From JBKEDS01 sp047975545 (GTDB lineage Bacteria > Bacteroidota > Bacteroidia > Flavobacteriales > Flavobacteriaceae), in contig JBKEDS010000012.1 of the NCBI GenBank assembly GCA_047975545.1, positions 19,697-83,696 of the forward strand: a stretch of DNA of 64,000 bases, in the 5' to 3' direction. The notes beneath the pieces were generated by a model. That model searched no databases. It saw nothing but the letters and a program-made list of their open reading frames with translations, and had not been told where the DNA came from. Positions 49,341-58,171 of this stretch are shown piece by piece (position 1 is the stretch's first letter; every line of letters starts with the position of its first letter). The translations under genes and the position numbers were made by a program.

Positions 49341-51581
49341 TTATTCTTCCCTTGGCCTTCTATCATCACGACGGTTGTCGCGGCCACGGTTATCGCGGTT
49401 TCGGTTGTCGCGGCCACCATTGCGGTTATTATCCCTTGGCGGTCTTGGCACATAACCTTCCGGTTTTGGCAAAAGTGCTTTTCTGGACACTTTTTCCTTG
49501 CGTGTTTTAGGGTCTGTACCAAAGTATTTCACCTCGAAAACATCGCCCATGTTAACAGCATCGGTTACGTTTTCGGTACGCTCCCAAGCCAGTTCGCTTA
49601 CGTGCAACAGCACTTCGTTCCCTGGGGCTTGTGTATATTCTACAACGGCACCAAATTCCAATATTTTAATAACCTTAACCTCGTATGTGCTACCAACTTC
49701 GGGCTTAAACATTAGGGATTCTATTTTTGCCAATACTTTGTCTATGCCCTCTTGGTCGGTACCAAGGATTTCAACAATGCCCTCTTCGGTAACAGGGTCT
49801 TCGTTAATAACAATAGTTGTTTTGGTTTCTTTTTGAAGCTCTTGGATAACCTTTCCTCCTGGGCCAATCAACGCGCCAATGTACTCGTTTGGTATAATAC
49901 GGGTAATCATTTTTGGGGCATGCGGTTTAACCGTTGGGTTAGGCTGGGCAATGGTTTCAACTAATTTACTTAAAATATGAAGACGTCCATCACGGGCTTG
50001 TTTTAGGGCTTTTACAAGAATTTCGTAACTTAGTCCCTTAACTTTTATGTCCATTTGGCAAGCCGTAATACCATCTTCGGTACCGGTAACCTTAAAGTCC
50101 ATATCGCCAAGGTGGTCCTCATCGCCAAGAATATCGGACAATACAGCGTATTTTCCGGTTTCGGCATCACTAATCAAGCCCATGGCAATACCCGAAACGG
50201 GCTTTTTTATTTGTACCCCGGCATCCATAAGCGCCATGGTTCCGGCACAAACCGTTGCCATAGAAGATGAGCCGTTACTTTCCAAAATTTCGGAAACTAC
50301 ACGAACCGTATACGGGAAATCGGCCGGCACCATACCTTTTAAGGCGCGTTGCGCCAAATTACCATGACCTACCTCACGACGTGAGGTGCCACGGATGGGG
50401 CGTGCCTCGCCCGTTGAAAATGGCGGGAAGTTGTAGTGTAAATAAAAACGCTCCTCACCTTCGAACGATGGCATATCTATTATGTTGGCTTCTCTTGATG
50501 TACCAAGGGTTACGGTAGCCAAGGCTTGGGTTTCGCCCCTTGTAAAAATGGATGAACCGTGGGTTGAGGGCAAATAATCCACCTCGCACCAAATGGGGCG
50601 TATTTCGGTGGTTTTACGGCCATCTAAACGCAGCCCTTCGTTTAAGGTTAAATCGCGAACGGCTTTCTTTTCGGCTTGATAAAAATATTTTGATACCAAA
50701 GCACCAAAATCTTCTAATTCTTCTTCGGTAAAGGTTGCCACAACTTCTTCTTTAATCGCTTCAAAAGCTGCACTGCGCTCGTGTTTTGCTGAGGCTTGCT
50801 TGGCTACGGCGTATACTTTATCGTAAGTTAAATCGTGTACTTTTTTGGCTAAATCTTCATCCTCACGTTCGGGGTCGTATTCACGGATTTCTTTTTTACC
50901 AAAGGCTTCGGCCAATTTTAACTGCGCCTCGCATTGTACTTTAATGGCTGCATGGGCAAATTCGATGGCTTCAACCATCTCTTCTTCCGAAATTTCTTTC
51001 ATTTCACCTTCAACCATCATAACCGAATCGGCCGAGGCGCCAATAACCATATCGATATCGGATTCTGCTAACTGGGCCAAGGTTGGGTTGATGATTAATG
51101 TTCCGTTAACACGCCCTACACGGACTTCGGAAATGGGTGTTTCAAACGGAATATCGCTTAATTGTATGGCGGTCGATGCTGCCAAACCGGCCAAGGCATC
51201 GGGCATAACTTCGGGGTCGTGGCTCATTAACTGAATCATAACCTGGGTTTCGGCGTGGTAATCTTTTGGGAAAAGTGGGCGCAAAACACGGTCCACCAAG
51301 CGCATGGTAAGTACTTCGCCATCGCTTGGGCGGGCTTCACGCTTAAAAAATCCTCCGGGATAACGGCCGGCTGCCGCAAATTTTTCGCGATAATCTACCG
51401 TTAGGGGTAAAAAATCGACATCGGATTGTTGGTAGTTGGATACCACGGTACACAGCAACATACATTTGCCCGATTGTACAACAACAGAGCCATGGGCCTG
51501 TTTTGCTAATTTTCCGGTTTCGATAGAAATTTCCCTACCGTCGCCAAGGTTTATAACCTCTTTAAAAACTTTTGGAATCAT
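49341..51581 (-). CDS. pnp: polyribonucleotide nucleotidyltransferase (PNPase)
   Basis: This 746-residue 3'-5' phosphorolytic exoribonuclease acts in mRNA turnover. The first RNase PH domain spans about 12-140 (GGFFKREARPSDGEVLTMRL). The helical linker follows, then the catalytic second RNase PH domain (about 310-530; FPPFSTGEARPIRGTSRREV). A KH domain with ALIGPGGKVIQELQ follows, then an S1 domain (EVKVIKILEFGAVVEYTQ). The last about 45 residues are an Arg/Gly/Asp/Asn-rich tail that may bind RNA, typical of flavobacterial PNPases. It lies downstream of rpsO but is separated from it by a structured gap. Confidence 0.97.
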   Translation of the reverse strand: MIPKVFKEVINLGDGREISIETGKLAKQAHGSVVVQSGKCMLLCTVVSNYQQSDVDFLPLTVDYREKFAAAGRYPGGFFKREARPSDGEVLTMRLVDRVLRPLFPKDYHAETQVMIQLMSHDPEVMPDALAGLAASTAIQLSDIPFETPISEVRVGRVNGTLIINPTLAQLAESDIDMVIGASADSVMMVEGEMKEISEEEMVEAIEFAHAAIKVQCEAQLKLAEAFGKKEIREYDPEREDEDLAKKVHDLTYDKVYAVAKQASAKHERSAAFEAIKEEVVATFTEEELEDFGALVSKYFYQAEKKAVRDLTLNEGLRLDGRKTTEIRPIWCEVDYLPSTHGSSIFTRGETQALATVTLGTSREANIIDMPSFEGEERFYLHYNFPPFSTGEARPIRGTSRREVGHGNLAQRALKGMVPADFPYTVRVVSEILESNGSSSMATVCAGTMALMDAGVQIKKPVSGIAMGLISDAETGKYAVLSDILGDEDHLGDMDFKVTGTEDGITACQMDIKVKGLSYEILVKALKQARDGRLHILSKLVETIAQPNPTVKPHAPKMITRIIPNEYIGALIGPGGKVIQELQKETKTTIVINEDPVTEEGIVEILGTDQEGIDKVLAKIESLMFKPEVGSTYEVKVIKILEFGAVVEYTQAPGNEVLLHVSELAWERTENVTDAVNMGDVFEVKYFGTDPKTRKEKVSRKALLPKPEGYVPRPPRDNNRNGGRDNRNRDNRGRDNRRDDRRPREE

Positions 51582-51671
51582 AATTTTTTTAATTCTAATT
51601 AAACAATGGTCGTTGTGTTGTTGTTGTGTGGACCAATGAAAAACTATAATTAGCTTCTTCTTATTAAATTA

Positions 51672-51698
51672 AAAGCGCTGTTTAAACTCTTGCGCTTT
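51672..51698 (-). terminator. hairpin upstream of pnp, terminator-like
   Basis: A 7-bp perfect stem AAAGCGC (51672-51678) with GCGCTTT (51692-51698) has TTTTAATTTAAT on its minus-strand 3' side. It could end rpsO read-through before pnp, or act in pnp control. Confidence 0.45.
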
Positions 51699-51706
51699 CG
51701 AGTTTT

Positions 51707-51868
51707 TTTCTTGGGCGTTCCCCTTCGGGTCGGGCTTTCCGCTATATCTTTTATGCCGAATTTATTTCGGCATCTCTTAAAAGTAAAGGTGCCACTCCAT
51801 GTAAAAAGGGCTATTTGTGTGTTCGTTTTTGCGGCATAAAAGGATGCCGCTGCAATCCCTAACGCAAA
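51707..51868. repeat. structured intergenic element between rpsO and pnp
   Basis: Long-range arms are present: GCGTT (51715-51719) with AACGC (51861-51865), and ATCTTTTATGCCG (51746-51758) with CGGCATAAAAGGAT (51832-51845). An inner hairpin GCCGAA/TTCGGC lies near 51755-51771. The sequence CCCTTCGGGTCGGGCTTTCC is one I recall from many Bacteroidota intergenic regions. It is either a dispersed repeat or a structured RNA. The gap 51582-51897 contains only this and the two hairpins beside it. Confidence 0.6.
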
Positions 51869-51871
51869 ACA

Positions 51872-51896
51872 AAAAAGAGGCAAAACGCCTCTTTTT
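51872..51896 (-). terminator. intrinsic terminator of rpsO
   Basis: A perfect 10-bp stem AAAAAGAGGC (51872-51881) with GCCTCTTTTT (51887-51896) and a 5-base loop ends in a T-run on the minus strand. It starts immediately after the rpsO stop codon. Confidence 0.85.
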
Positions 51897-51897
51897 C

Positions 51898-52167
51898 TTA
51901 TTTTCTTATGCCCAATTCCTTAATTATGGCACGATACCTTAAAATATCCTTCTTGGTTAAATAATCCAACAAAGCACGGCGCTTACCTACCAATTTTACC
52001 AACGAACGCTCGGTGTTAAAATCTTTACGATTGTTTTTTAAGTGTTCGGTTAAGTGGTTGATCCTGTGCGTAAACAAGGCTATTTGGCCTTCGGTAGAAC
52101 CTGTATCGGTTTTTCCCTTACCGTGTTTTTCAAAAATGTTTTCTTTTACTTCTTTAGTTAAATACAT
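51898..52167 (-). CDS. rpsO: 30S ribosomal protein S15
   Basis: This 89-residue four-helix protein binds the central domain of 16S rRNA. The family core is clear: GSTEGQIALFTHRINHLTEH, then NTERSLVKLVGKRRALLDYL, ending RYRAIIKELGIRK. The length is exactly that of the family. The gene is monocistronic, with its own terminator, and lies upstream of pnp as in many bacteria. Confidence 0.98.
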   Translation of the reverse strand: MYLTKEVKENIFEKHGKGKTDTGSTEGQIALFTHRINHLTEHLKNNRKDFNTERSLVKLVGKRRALLDYLTKKDILRYRAIIKELGIRK

Positions 52168-52273
52168 GCTAATATTGTTGTAAATAATTGTTATGTAATA
52201 CGAAAGGCTTTCTTTCGAGCGGCAAATATATGCTTTTTTTATAAGTTGGCAATAAATCTTCTACAAGATATTT

Positions 52274-53131
52274 TTAAGCCCGTAAAGGTTGGTTCAATAT
52301 TAAATCGATATATTGGTTTACTTTGTCCTTGAGGTCTTTTCTAACGGTAATAAAATCCAAGAAGCCATGTTCCAACAAAAACTCCGAGGTTTGGAAGCCC
52401 TCGGGCAGGTCCTTCCCCGTGGTGTCTCTAACAATTCTGGGTCCGGCAAAGCCTATTAGGGCGCCGGGCTCGGCTATGTTAATGTCGCCCAACATGGCAA
52501 ACGAAGCTGTTGTACCGCCTGTTGTAGGGTCGGTACATAACGAAATGTAGGGTATTTTGGCTTCGGCCAATTGTGCAATTTTAACCGATGTTTTGGCCAA
52601 TTGCATTAACGATAATGCGGCTTCCATCATGCGGGCGCCGCCCGATTTGGAAATAATCATTAACGGGGTTTTGTTTTTTATGGCGTAATCGGCCGCACGG
52701 GCAATTTTTTCGCCCACAACGCTCCCCATAGAACCACCGATAAAACTAAAATCCATACAGGCAATAACCAAATCCTTGCCCTTTGATTTTCCAACGGCTG
52801 TTTTAACGGCATCCTTTAATTTGGTTTTTTCCTGCGCCGCTTTTAAGCGGTCGGGATATTTTTTGGTGTCGACAAATTTTAAGGGGTCTTTGGAATCCAA
52901 TTTTGCATCCAACTCCTTAAAGTTGTTATCGTCGAATAAAATTTCGAAATATTCCTTGCTGCCAATACGCACATGGTAACCGTCCTCGGGGCTTACGTAA
53001 AAATTGCGCTCCAACTCCTCGGTGTCTATAATTTTACCGGTGGGCGATTTGTACCACAAGCCTTTGGGCGTGTCCTTTTTTTCTTTGGTAGAGGTGGTTA
53101 TTCCTTTTGTTTTTCGTTTAAACCAAGACAT
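52274..53131 (-). CDS. accD: acetyl-CoA carboxylase carboxyltransferase beta subunit without zinc ribbon
   Basis: This 285-residue crotonase-fold subunit works with AccA to carboxylate acetyl-CoA, the first step of fatty acid synthesis. The carboxyltransferase core is intact: GGARMMEAALSLMQLAKTS, CTDPTTGGTTASFAMLGDI, and AEPGALIGFAGPRIVRDTTG. In E. coli four Cys residues in the N-terminal region (KCDSCGQ, VCPKCDHH) bind zinc. The aligned stretches here read KSPTGKI and VSPEDGYH, so the cysteines are replaced by Ser29, Gly32, Ser47 and Asp50. I recall the same in other Flavobacteriaceae, so the ribbon fold probably persists without metal. Confidence 0.95.
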   Translation of the reverse strand: MSWFKRKTKGITTSTKEKKDTPKGLWYKSPTGKIIDTEELERNFYVSPEDGYHVRIGSKEYFEILFDDNNFKELDAKLDSKDPLKFVDTKKYPDRLKAAQEKTKLKDAVKTAVGKSKGKDLVIACMDFSFIGGSMGSVVGEKIARAADYAIKNKTPLMIISKSGGARMMEAALSLMQLAKTSVKIAQLAEAKIPYISLCTDPTTGGTTASFAMLGDINIAEPGALIGFAGPRIVRDTTGKDLPEGFQTSEFLLEHGFLDFITVRKDLKDKVNQYIDLILNQPLRA

Positions 53132-53308
53132 ATTCGTGTTTGTTTAGGTGTATTCGGGTTATATTGTATGGTGTTTTAAAACGACAAAGATAAAATAAAA
53201 GCCGAATTACCAAATTTACTTCTTTTTTTAATTAGATGGGTTATTTGTGTTCATTTTTATTGAAAACAGGAACTTTTTACAGAATGCGTTTTTTATTATG
53301 GATGAACA

Positions 53309-53338
53309 AAAAAAAGACCCAGCAAGTGAGTCTTTTTT
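53309..53338 (-). terminator. intrinsic terminator of fbaA
   Basis: AAAAAGACCCAGC-type left arm pairs with GTGAGTCTTTTTT; the stem carries one mismatch and the T-run lies on the minus strand, 18 bp beyond the fbaA stop. The gap 53132-53356 holds nothing else recognised. Confidence 0.7.
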
Positions 53339-53356
53339 CAAAATTTTTAACGTTAT

Positions 53357-54424
53357 CTACAACGTGTTTACGTTGTTTAAATCTTCAAATGCCTTTTTTA
53401 ATCGGGCAATAAAGGTTTTTTCGCTTTCGCGCATCCAAACGCGGGGGTCGTAGTATTTTTTGTTTGGCGACTCGTCGCCTTCGGGATTACCGATTTGGCC
53501 TTGTAAATAGTCTTTTTTATTGGCCATATAATCGCGAATACCCGTCATAAAAGCGTATTGCAAATCGGTATCGATATTCATTTTTATAACGCCGTAGCCA
53601 ATGGCTTCCCTAATTTCCTCGACCGAAGAACCGGAACCGCCATGGAACACAAAATCGATATGGTTGTGTGCTACGTTATATTTTTTTGAAATGTACTCCT
53701 GCGAGTTTTTCAGGATTTTTGGCGTAAGTTTTACGTTTCCTGGTTTGTAAACACCGTGTACGTTGCCAAAAGCGGCGGCAATGGTAAACTGCGGGCTTAC
53801 TTTGCTTAGTTCTTCGTAAGCAAAGGCTACTTCCTCGGGCTGGGTGTATAGTTTGGAGTCGTCTACATCGCTGTTGTCCACACCATCTTCTTCGCCACCC
53901 GTTATGCCCAGCTCAATTTCGAGGGTCATGCCCATTTTCGACATTCGTTTTAAGTATTCCTTACAAATTTCAATATTTTCGGCGATAGGCTCTTCGGATA
54001 AATCTATCATGTGCGAGCTAAAAAGCGGCTTGCCCGTTTCGGCAAAGTGTTTTTCGCTGGCATCCAACATACCGTCTATCCAAGGCAATAGTTTTTTGGC
54101 ACAGTGGTCGGTATGCAATATAACGGGAACGCCGTAAGCCTCGGCCAAGGTGTGTACGTGCTTAGCACCTGCAACAGCACCTGCAACGGCTGCCCTTTGG
54201 TTGTCGTTGTTCAAGCCTTTTCCGGCATTAAATTGGGCGCCGCCGTTGGAAAATTGGATAATTACGGGGGCATTTAAGGCTGCCGCAGTTTCTAAAACAC
54301 CATTTATAGTGTCCGATCCTATTACGTTTACCGCCGGTAATGCAAAGCCTTTTTCTTTTGCCAATTTAAAAATAGCCTGAACCTCGTGTCCTGTGGCAAC
54401 TCCGGGTTTAATATTGTGTCCCAT
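53357..54424 (-). CDS. fbaA: class II fructose-bisphosphate aldolase
   Basis: This 355-residue zinc-dependent TIM-barrel enzyme splits fructose 1,6-bisphosphate in glycolysis and forms it in gluconeogenesis. Motifs are PVILHTDHCAKKLLPW (catalytic Asp and zinc His), TLEIELGITGGEEDGVDN, FGNVHGVYKPGNVKL (zinc His), FVFHGGSGSS and KMNIDTDLQYAF. It is of the E. coli FbaA type by length. The neighbours accD and tamL share the strand but each gene has its own gap and probably its own promoter. Confidence 0.97.
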   Translation of the reverse strand: MGHNIKPGVATGHEVQAIFKLAKEKGFALPAVNVIGSDTINGVLETAAALNAPVIIQFSNGGAQFNAGKGLNNDNQRAAVAGAVAGAKHVHTLAEAYGVPVILHTDHCAKKLLPWIDGMLDASEKHFAETGKPLFSSHMIDLSEEPIAENIEICKEYLKRMSKMGMTLEIELGITGGEEDGVDNSDVDDSKLYTQPEEVAFAYEELSKVSPQFTIAAAFGNVHGVYKPGNVKLTPKILKNSQEYISKKYNVAHNHIDFVFHGGSGSSVEEIREAIGYGVIKMNIDTDLQYAFMTGIRDYMANKKDYLQGQIGNPEGDESPNKKYYDPRVWMRESEKTFIARLKKAFEDLNNVNTL

Positions 54425-54561
54425 GTTTTGTATTATTTATGTTTTAAGTTGTGAAGCCCAAAAGTAATGAATTTTTAGCTGATTTTAGTTTATTTACGAC
54501 TTGTAAAACTTAAAAAAATACCGAAAACGTTTTAGTTGCTGAAAATTGAAGAATTGTTTTT

Positions 54562-57135
54562 TTAAAACGGATAATTTATACCAATGTTATAAACGGCGTT
54601 CCTGAAGTTATAGTCGTTAAACCACCTATTGGCGTCTTGGTACGAGGGGTCGTAGGTTTTAAAGCCGATATCGAAACGGAACACGAAAAAGCTAAAATCG
54701 TAGCGCAGGCCAAACCCGGAGCCTACGGCAATATCCTTTAACGAACTAAAGTCGGAGAAGGTAGCGTTAGGGTTTTCAACATTATCCAAAACGTTCCAAA
54801 TATTGCCGGCATCGACAAAAACAGCACCGTTTAGGTTATCGAAAATATTAAAACGCTGCTCTAAGCTAAAGGCCAACTTCATATTGGCTTCGTTAAACTC
54901 GTTGGACGACTCGGAACTTCCCGGGCCAAGGTCGTAAGCGGACCATGCCCTATTGTCGTTGGCGCCACCGGCAAAAAAACTTTTGGAAAACGGAATACTG
55001 GTCGAGTTTCCGTAAGGTATGGCTATACCAAAAAAAGCCCGGGCCGCCAATATGTTTTTTTTGCCCAAGTACCAATGTTTTACGTAATCCAGTTCGGTTT
55101 TGGCGTACTGCGAATAGGCTACATTAAACAGTTGGTAGCGGTTATCGGCATCTTTTTTAAGGCCAAAAGCATCGGAAAACACCGAAAGCATATTGCCCGC
55201 CAATTCCAGTTTTGCCCTAAAAATTGAAAAATCCTCGTCGTACAGGCTTTCCCGTTCGTCGTTGGTAAAGCTAAAGTTGGAGGCCAGTATAAGGTTGTTT
55301 TCGGTTAAGCGTTTTTTGCGTTCGTTTATATTGCTTACTTCTTGGTACTCGTCGGGGTTGCTTGCCTTAAAACTATCGTCGGACAAAACCAAATCGATAA
55401 ACGCATCCGATTTATCCATAACAAGAATAAGGTTGTCATCATCATTCAACACAAAATAATCGTCCGGGGTATTGTAATCGTTAAGGGCAATATCCTGAAG
55501 ACTTTGAAACGAATTGCCATAAACATTAAAATAATTGCCAATATTTAAGTTTCGAACATATTGAATATTAAACACGTCCAGCCTATTGGTTACTTTGGGT
55601 GAAGGCACCCACTTGTAATTAAAAATACCACTAAAGGTTTGTTTGTCCAACCCCACATTGGTTTGCCCGCTGGTGGACAGGCTAATATTGGTGCTGGGCG
55701 ACATGTCCTTGGCTATTAACTTGTCGGTGTTAATAGGAAATAAAAACCGGGGAATGGTTAATTTTAAGTCGACACCGTATTCGGTTATATCGAAAAACAC
55801 ATCATTACCGCTATCGGCTTTAGGCGAGTTAATGCCTTCTTTAGAAGAGCCTATGGAGGTAAAAGCCGAAATTTGCAGGGTTTCCGCACCTTTAAAAATA
55901 TTCCGGACCAAAAGGCTTGGGTTTACCGAAAACCCTATGGTTTGTATGTTGCTTTGCGAAACATCGGTGCTAAAATCTAAACTAAACTTTTTTAGCGGTG
56001 TTAGCCGTATGGTGTCGCTAAGTGTGTTGGCACTTGTTTCCACATAATCGATACTAGGATATTTAAAGGTGCGCAACTCGTTAATGTGCCTGTAGGTTAG
56101 CGTACGGTCGTTTTCCTTAAAAATGCTTCCCGGATTGATAAATACGGCATCGGTTAGTGCTTTGGGGCGGTAGCGCAGCTTATTGTAACTGTAAATTTTA
56201 AAGCCTTTGTAAAAAGCCGAATCCTTAAAAGTTTGATTTCGTTTTTCGTAAGCATAATCGGTTATAATGGTAACATCTTCAACTTTGTATATTTTAAAGG
56301 GTTCGCGCCTTACGGAATCGCCGTTTCGTATAATTCGGTTTTGTATTTGCACATCTACGTTTACGCGCTCTTTTGTGCCAATAGTATCTACTTCAAAAGA
56401 AATATACTCTTGGTCGAAATGGTACAGTCCTGAGTTTTTAAGCGTTCCCGCAAGCCGTTCGCGCTCTTGTTCGAAATTTGAGGTTTTGTACTGCTCGTCT
56501 TTTTTAATTAAGGTATTCCTAATGGTTTTGTGGTATATGGAATCTATAATGGGCGATTGTATCGTGGTGCGTATGGTATCTATCATAAAGGGCTTTCCGG
56601 TTTCTACAACATATTCAATTTCGGCACGCTTGTTTTTTGTTTCGTTAATGTTGTAATTGGTGCTTACGTTAAACCAACCGTTGTTAAAGTAGTAGTGCTG
56701 GAAGTTTTCAACGGTTTTTTTCGTTCTATTTTCGTCAATAATTACGGGGGCTTCGCCTGTTTTTTTTAGCCAACTGTTAAAGCCTCTTCTGTTTTCAACA
56801 TCTTTATCGACTTGTTTTCGGGAAAACAAATTGGTTTTGCGGTTTAGCTTTTTAGGATTGTCGTAAATTTTAGCCTGTAAAAACGAATCGGCATCGGGCC
56901 GGGCCATATTGTAAATATGGAGCCTAAGTGGCGTGTTTATAACGGGTATTTTACTGTTCGGTTTTTGAAAAATAAGACTGCCCGTGGCCTCGGTATTGTT
57001 TTTTTTGCCGTTTACAAGTACCGTGTTTTGGGTAAGCAAATATTCGTCTTCGGCAACACGCTTAACGGCATCGCACGCCAATAAAAGCCCTGTTGTTAAA
57101 AGCAGTAATGTTACTTTATGAAAATGTTGTTTCAA
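54562..57135 (-). CDS. tamL: TamL: lipoprotein Omp85-family outer-membrane assembly protein
   Basis: This 857-residue protein has a lipoprotein signal (TTGLLLAC, Cys21), then POTRA-like repeats (about 25-420; VENFQHYYFNNGWFNVSTNY; VEDVTIITDYAYEKRN), and an Omp85 beta-barrel (about 430-857). SFFAGGANDNRAWSAYDLGP contains the conserved Omp85 loop, and the protein ends in NIGINYPF with a terminal Phe. The lipidated TamA variant TamL is the Bacteroidota form that works with TamB in outer-membrane assembly. The start is TTG at 57135, with no in-frame ATG just upstream. It is divergent from the RNA methyltransferase gene. Confidence 0.92.
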   Translation of the reverse strand: MKQHFHKVTLLLLTTGLLLACDAVKRVAEDEYLLTQNTVLVNGKKNNTEATGSLIFQKPNSKIPVINTPLRLHIYNMARPDADSFLQAKIYDNPKKLNRKTNLFSRKQVDKDVENRRGFNSWLKKTGEAPVIIDENRTKKTVENFQHYYFNNGWFNVSTNYNINETKNKRAEIEYVVETGKPFMIDTIRTTIQSPIIDSIYHKTIRNTLIKKDEQYKTSNFEQERERLAGTLKNSGLYHFDQEYISFEVDTIGTKERVNVDVQIQNRIIRNGDSVRREPFKIYKVEDVTIITDYAYEKRNQTFKDSAFYKGFKIYSYNKLRYRPKALTDAVFINPGSIFKENDRTLTYRHINELRTFKYPSIDYVETSANTLSDTIRLTPLKKFSLDFSTDVSQSNIQTIGFSVNPSLLVRNIFKGAETLQISAFTSIGSSKEGINSPKADSGNDVFFDITEYGVDLKLTIPRFLFPINTDKLIAKDMSPSTNISLSTSGQTNVGLDKQTFSGIFNYKWVPSPKVTNRLDVFNIQYVRNLNIGNYFNVYGNSFQSLQDIALNDYNTPDDYFVLNDDDNLILVMDKSDAFIDLVLSDDSFKASNPDEYQEVSNINERKKRLTENNLILASNFSFTNDERESLYDEDFSIFRAKLELAGNMLSVFSDAFGLKKDADNRYQLFNVAYSQYAKTELDYVKHWYLGKKNILAARAFFGIAIPYGNSTSIPFSKSFFAGGANDNRAWSAYDLGPGSSESSNEFNEANMKLAFSLEQRFNIFDNLNGAVFVDAGNIWNVLDNVENPNATFSDFSSLKDIAVGSGFGLRYDFSFFVFRFDIGFKTYDPSYQDANRWFNDYNFRNAVYNIGINYPF

Positions 57136-57187
57136 ACGAAATAAAAATTAATTTTGGGTTTTAACCGAAATTTAAAATTTCAAGCAG

Positions 57188-57255
57188 AGATTGCTTCGTC
57201 GTCGTACCTCCTTCTCGCAATGACGTCATTGCAACGACAAAGGAGGAAGCAATCT
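57188..57255 (+). repeat. nested palindromic repeat, best-preserved copy
   Basis: Three nested symmetries are visible: outer arms AGATTGCTTC / GAAGCAATCT (57188-57197, 57246-57255), middle CCTCCTT / AAGGAGG, and a perfect 16-bp centre GCAATGACGTCATTGC (57217-57232). It sits in the tamL-methyltransferase gap (57136-57412), where nothing else was recognised. Confidence 0.85.
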
Positions 57256-57412
57256 TATCTGTAAATTTTAAATTTGGCTTAATACTATTATTCTGATTTT
57301 TAATGCTTCAAAAATACACTATTTCCAAAAGAAAAAAATATTTAAATTGATTTGAAGCTTATTCGGAAATTTAAATTTTTATTTCTTTATGCTTTCAAAA
57401 TACATTTAAACC

Positions 57413-58132
57413 ATGCTATCGAAAAACCAAATAAAATTAATAACCAGCCTAAAACACAAAAAGTTTAGGCAACAACATGGTTTGTTTGTTGCTGAAGGCA
57501 AAAAAACAATAACCGAACTATTACGGTCGGTCTTGAAACTGAATACGCTATACACCACCGAACCTTTCAAAAGTAATGCCAAAACAGAAGTATTGATTAG
57601 CGAAAAAGATTTGGCCCGTATTAGTTTTTTAAAAACGCCCAACACGGCCTTGGCGGTTTTTGAAATTCCGCAACCCAAACCTATTGATTGCAATTCGCTT
57701 ATTGTTGCCTTGGACGATGTACGCGACCCTGGTAATTTGGGCACCATAATACGGCTTTGCGACTGGTTTGGCATTGCCCATTTGGTGTGCAGCCCCAATA
57801 CGGCCGATTGCTACAACCCCAAAGTTGTACAGGCCTCTATGGGCTCCATTACAAGGGTTAATATTGTGTACGCTAATTTAGCCCATTTTTTAAAAGAAAC
57901 GAACAAACCCGTTTATGGGGCTTTTATGGACGGCGAAAATATTTACGGCACAAATTTGCCCAAAGAAGGCATATTGGTCATGGGCAACGAGGCTAATGGT
58001 ATTTCCAAAACCATCGAGGCTTTGGTAAACCATCGTGTTTCCATACCCCGATTTGGGCTTTTGCAACAAACCGAAAGTTTAAATGTAGCAACGGCCACGG
58101 CTATTTTGTTAAGCGAGTTTAAACGGCGGTAG
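57413..58132 (+). CDS. SpoU/TrmH-family RNA 2'-O-methyltransferase
   Basis: This 239-residue SPOUT methyltransferase has an N-terminal substrate-binding domain (LITSLKHKKFRQQHGLFVAE, L30e-like) and a trefoil-knot C-domain. SPOUT motifs are VRDPGNLGTIIRLCDWFG (motif 1), ILVMGNEANGIS (motif 2) and IPRFGLLQQTESLNVATATA (motif 3). It should methylate a ribose in tRNA or rRNA with SAM; the exact site (RlmB-, TrmH- or YsgA-like) cannot be read. The tail of prc lies 40 bp beyond its stop in convergent orientation. Confidence 0.93.
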   Translation: MLSKNQIKLITSLKHKKFRQQHGLFVAEGKKTITELLRSVLKLNTLYTTEPFKSNAKTEVLISEKDLARISFLKTPNTALAVFEIPQPKPIDCNSLIVALDDVRDPGNLGTIIRLCDWFGIAHLVCSPNTADCYNPKVVQASMGSITRVNIVYANLAHFLKETNKPVYGAFMDGENIYGTNLPKEGILVMGNEANGISKTIEALVNHRVSIPRFGLLQQTESLNVATATAILLSEFKRR

Positions 58133-58171
58133 TTGTGGTGTTTTCTTTTGGCCCCAACCAACATATACCCT

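Noticed and set aside
51650..51883. 77-residue minus-strand ORF in the rpsO-pnp gap
   Set aside because: Its sequence is the translation of the structured repeat and terminator arms (Arg/Lys/Thr-rich tail, no family pattern), and it runs across the rpsO terminator.
54562..57135. BamA for the Omp85 protein
   Set aside because: The lipoprotein signal and the divergent POTRA region fit TamL; BamA has a cleaved non-lipidated signal and five standard POTRA domains.
31398..57255. The palindromic repeats as a CRISPR array
   Set aside because: The copies are dispersed over 26 kb or more, vary in orientation and length, and are not separated by uniform spacers; no cas genes are present.
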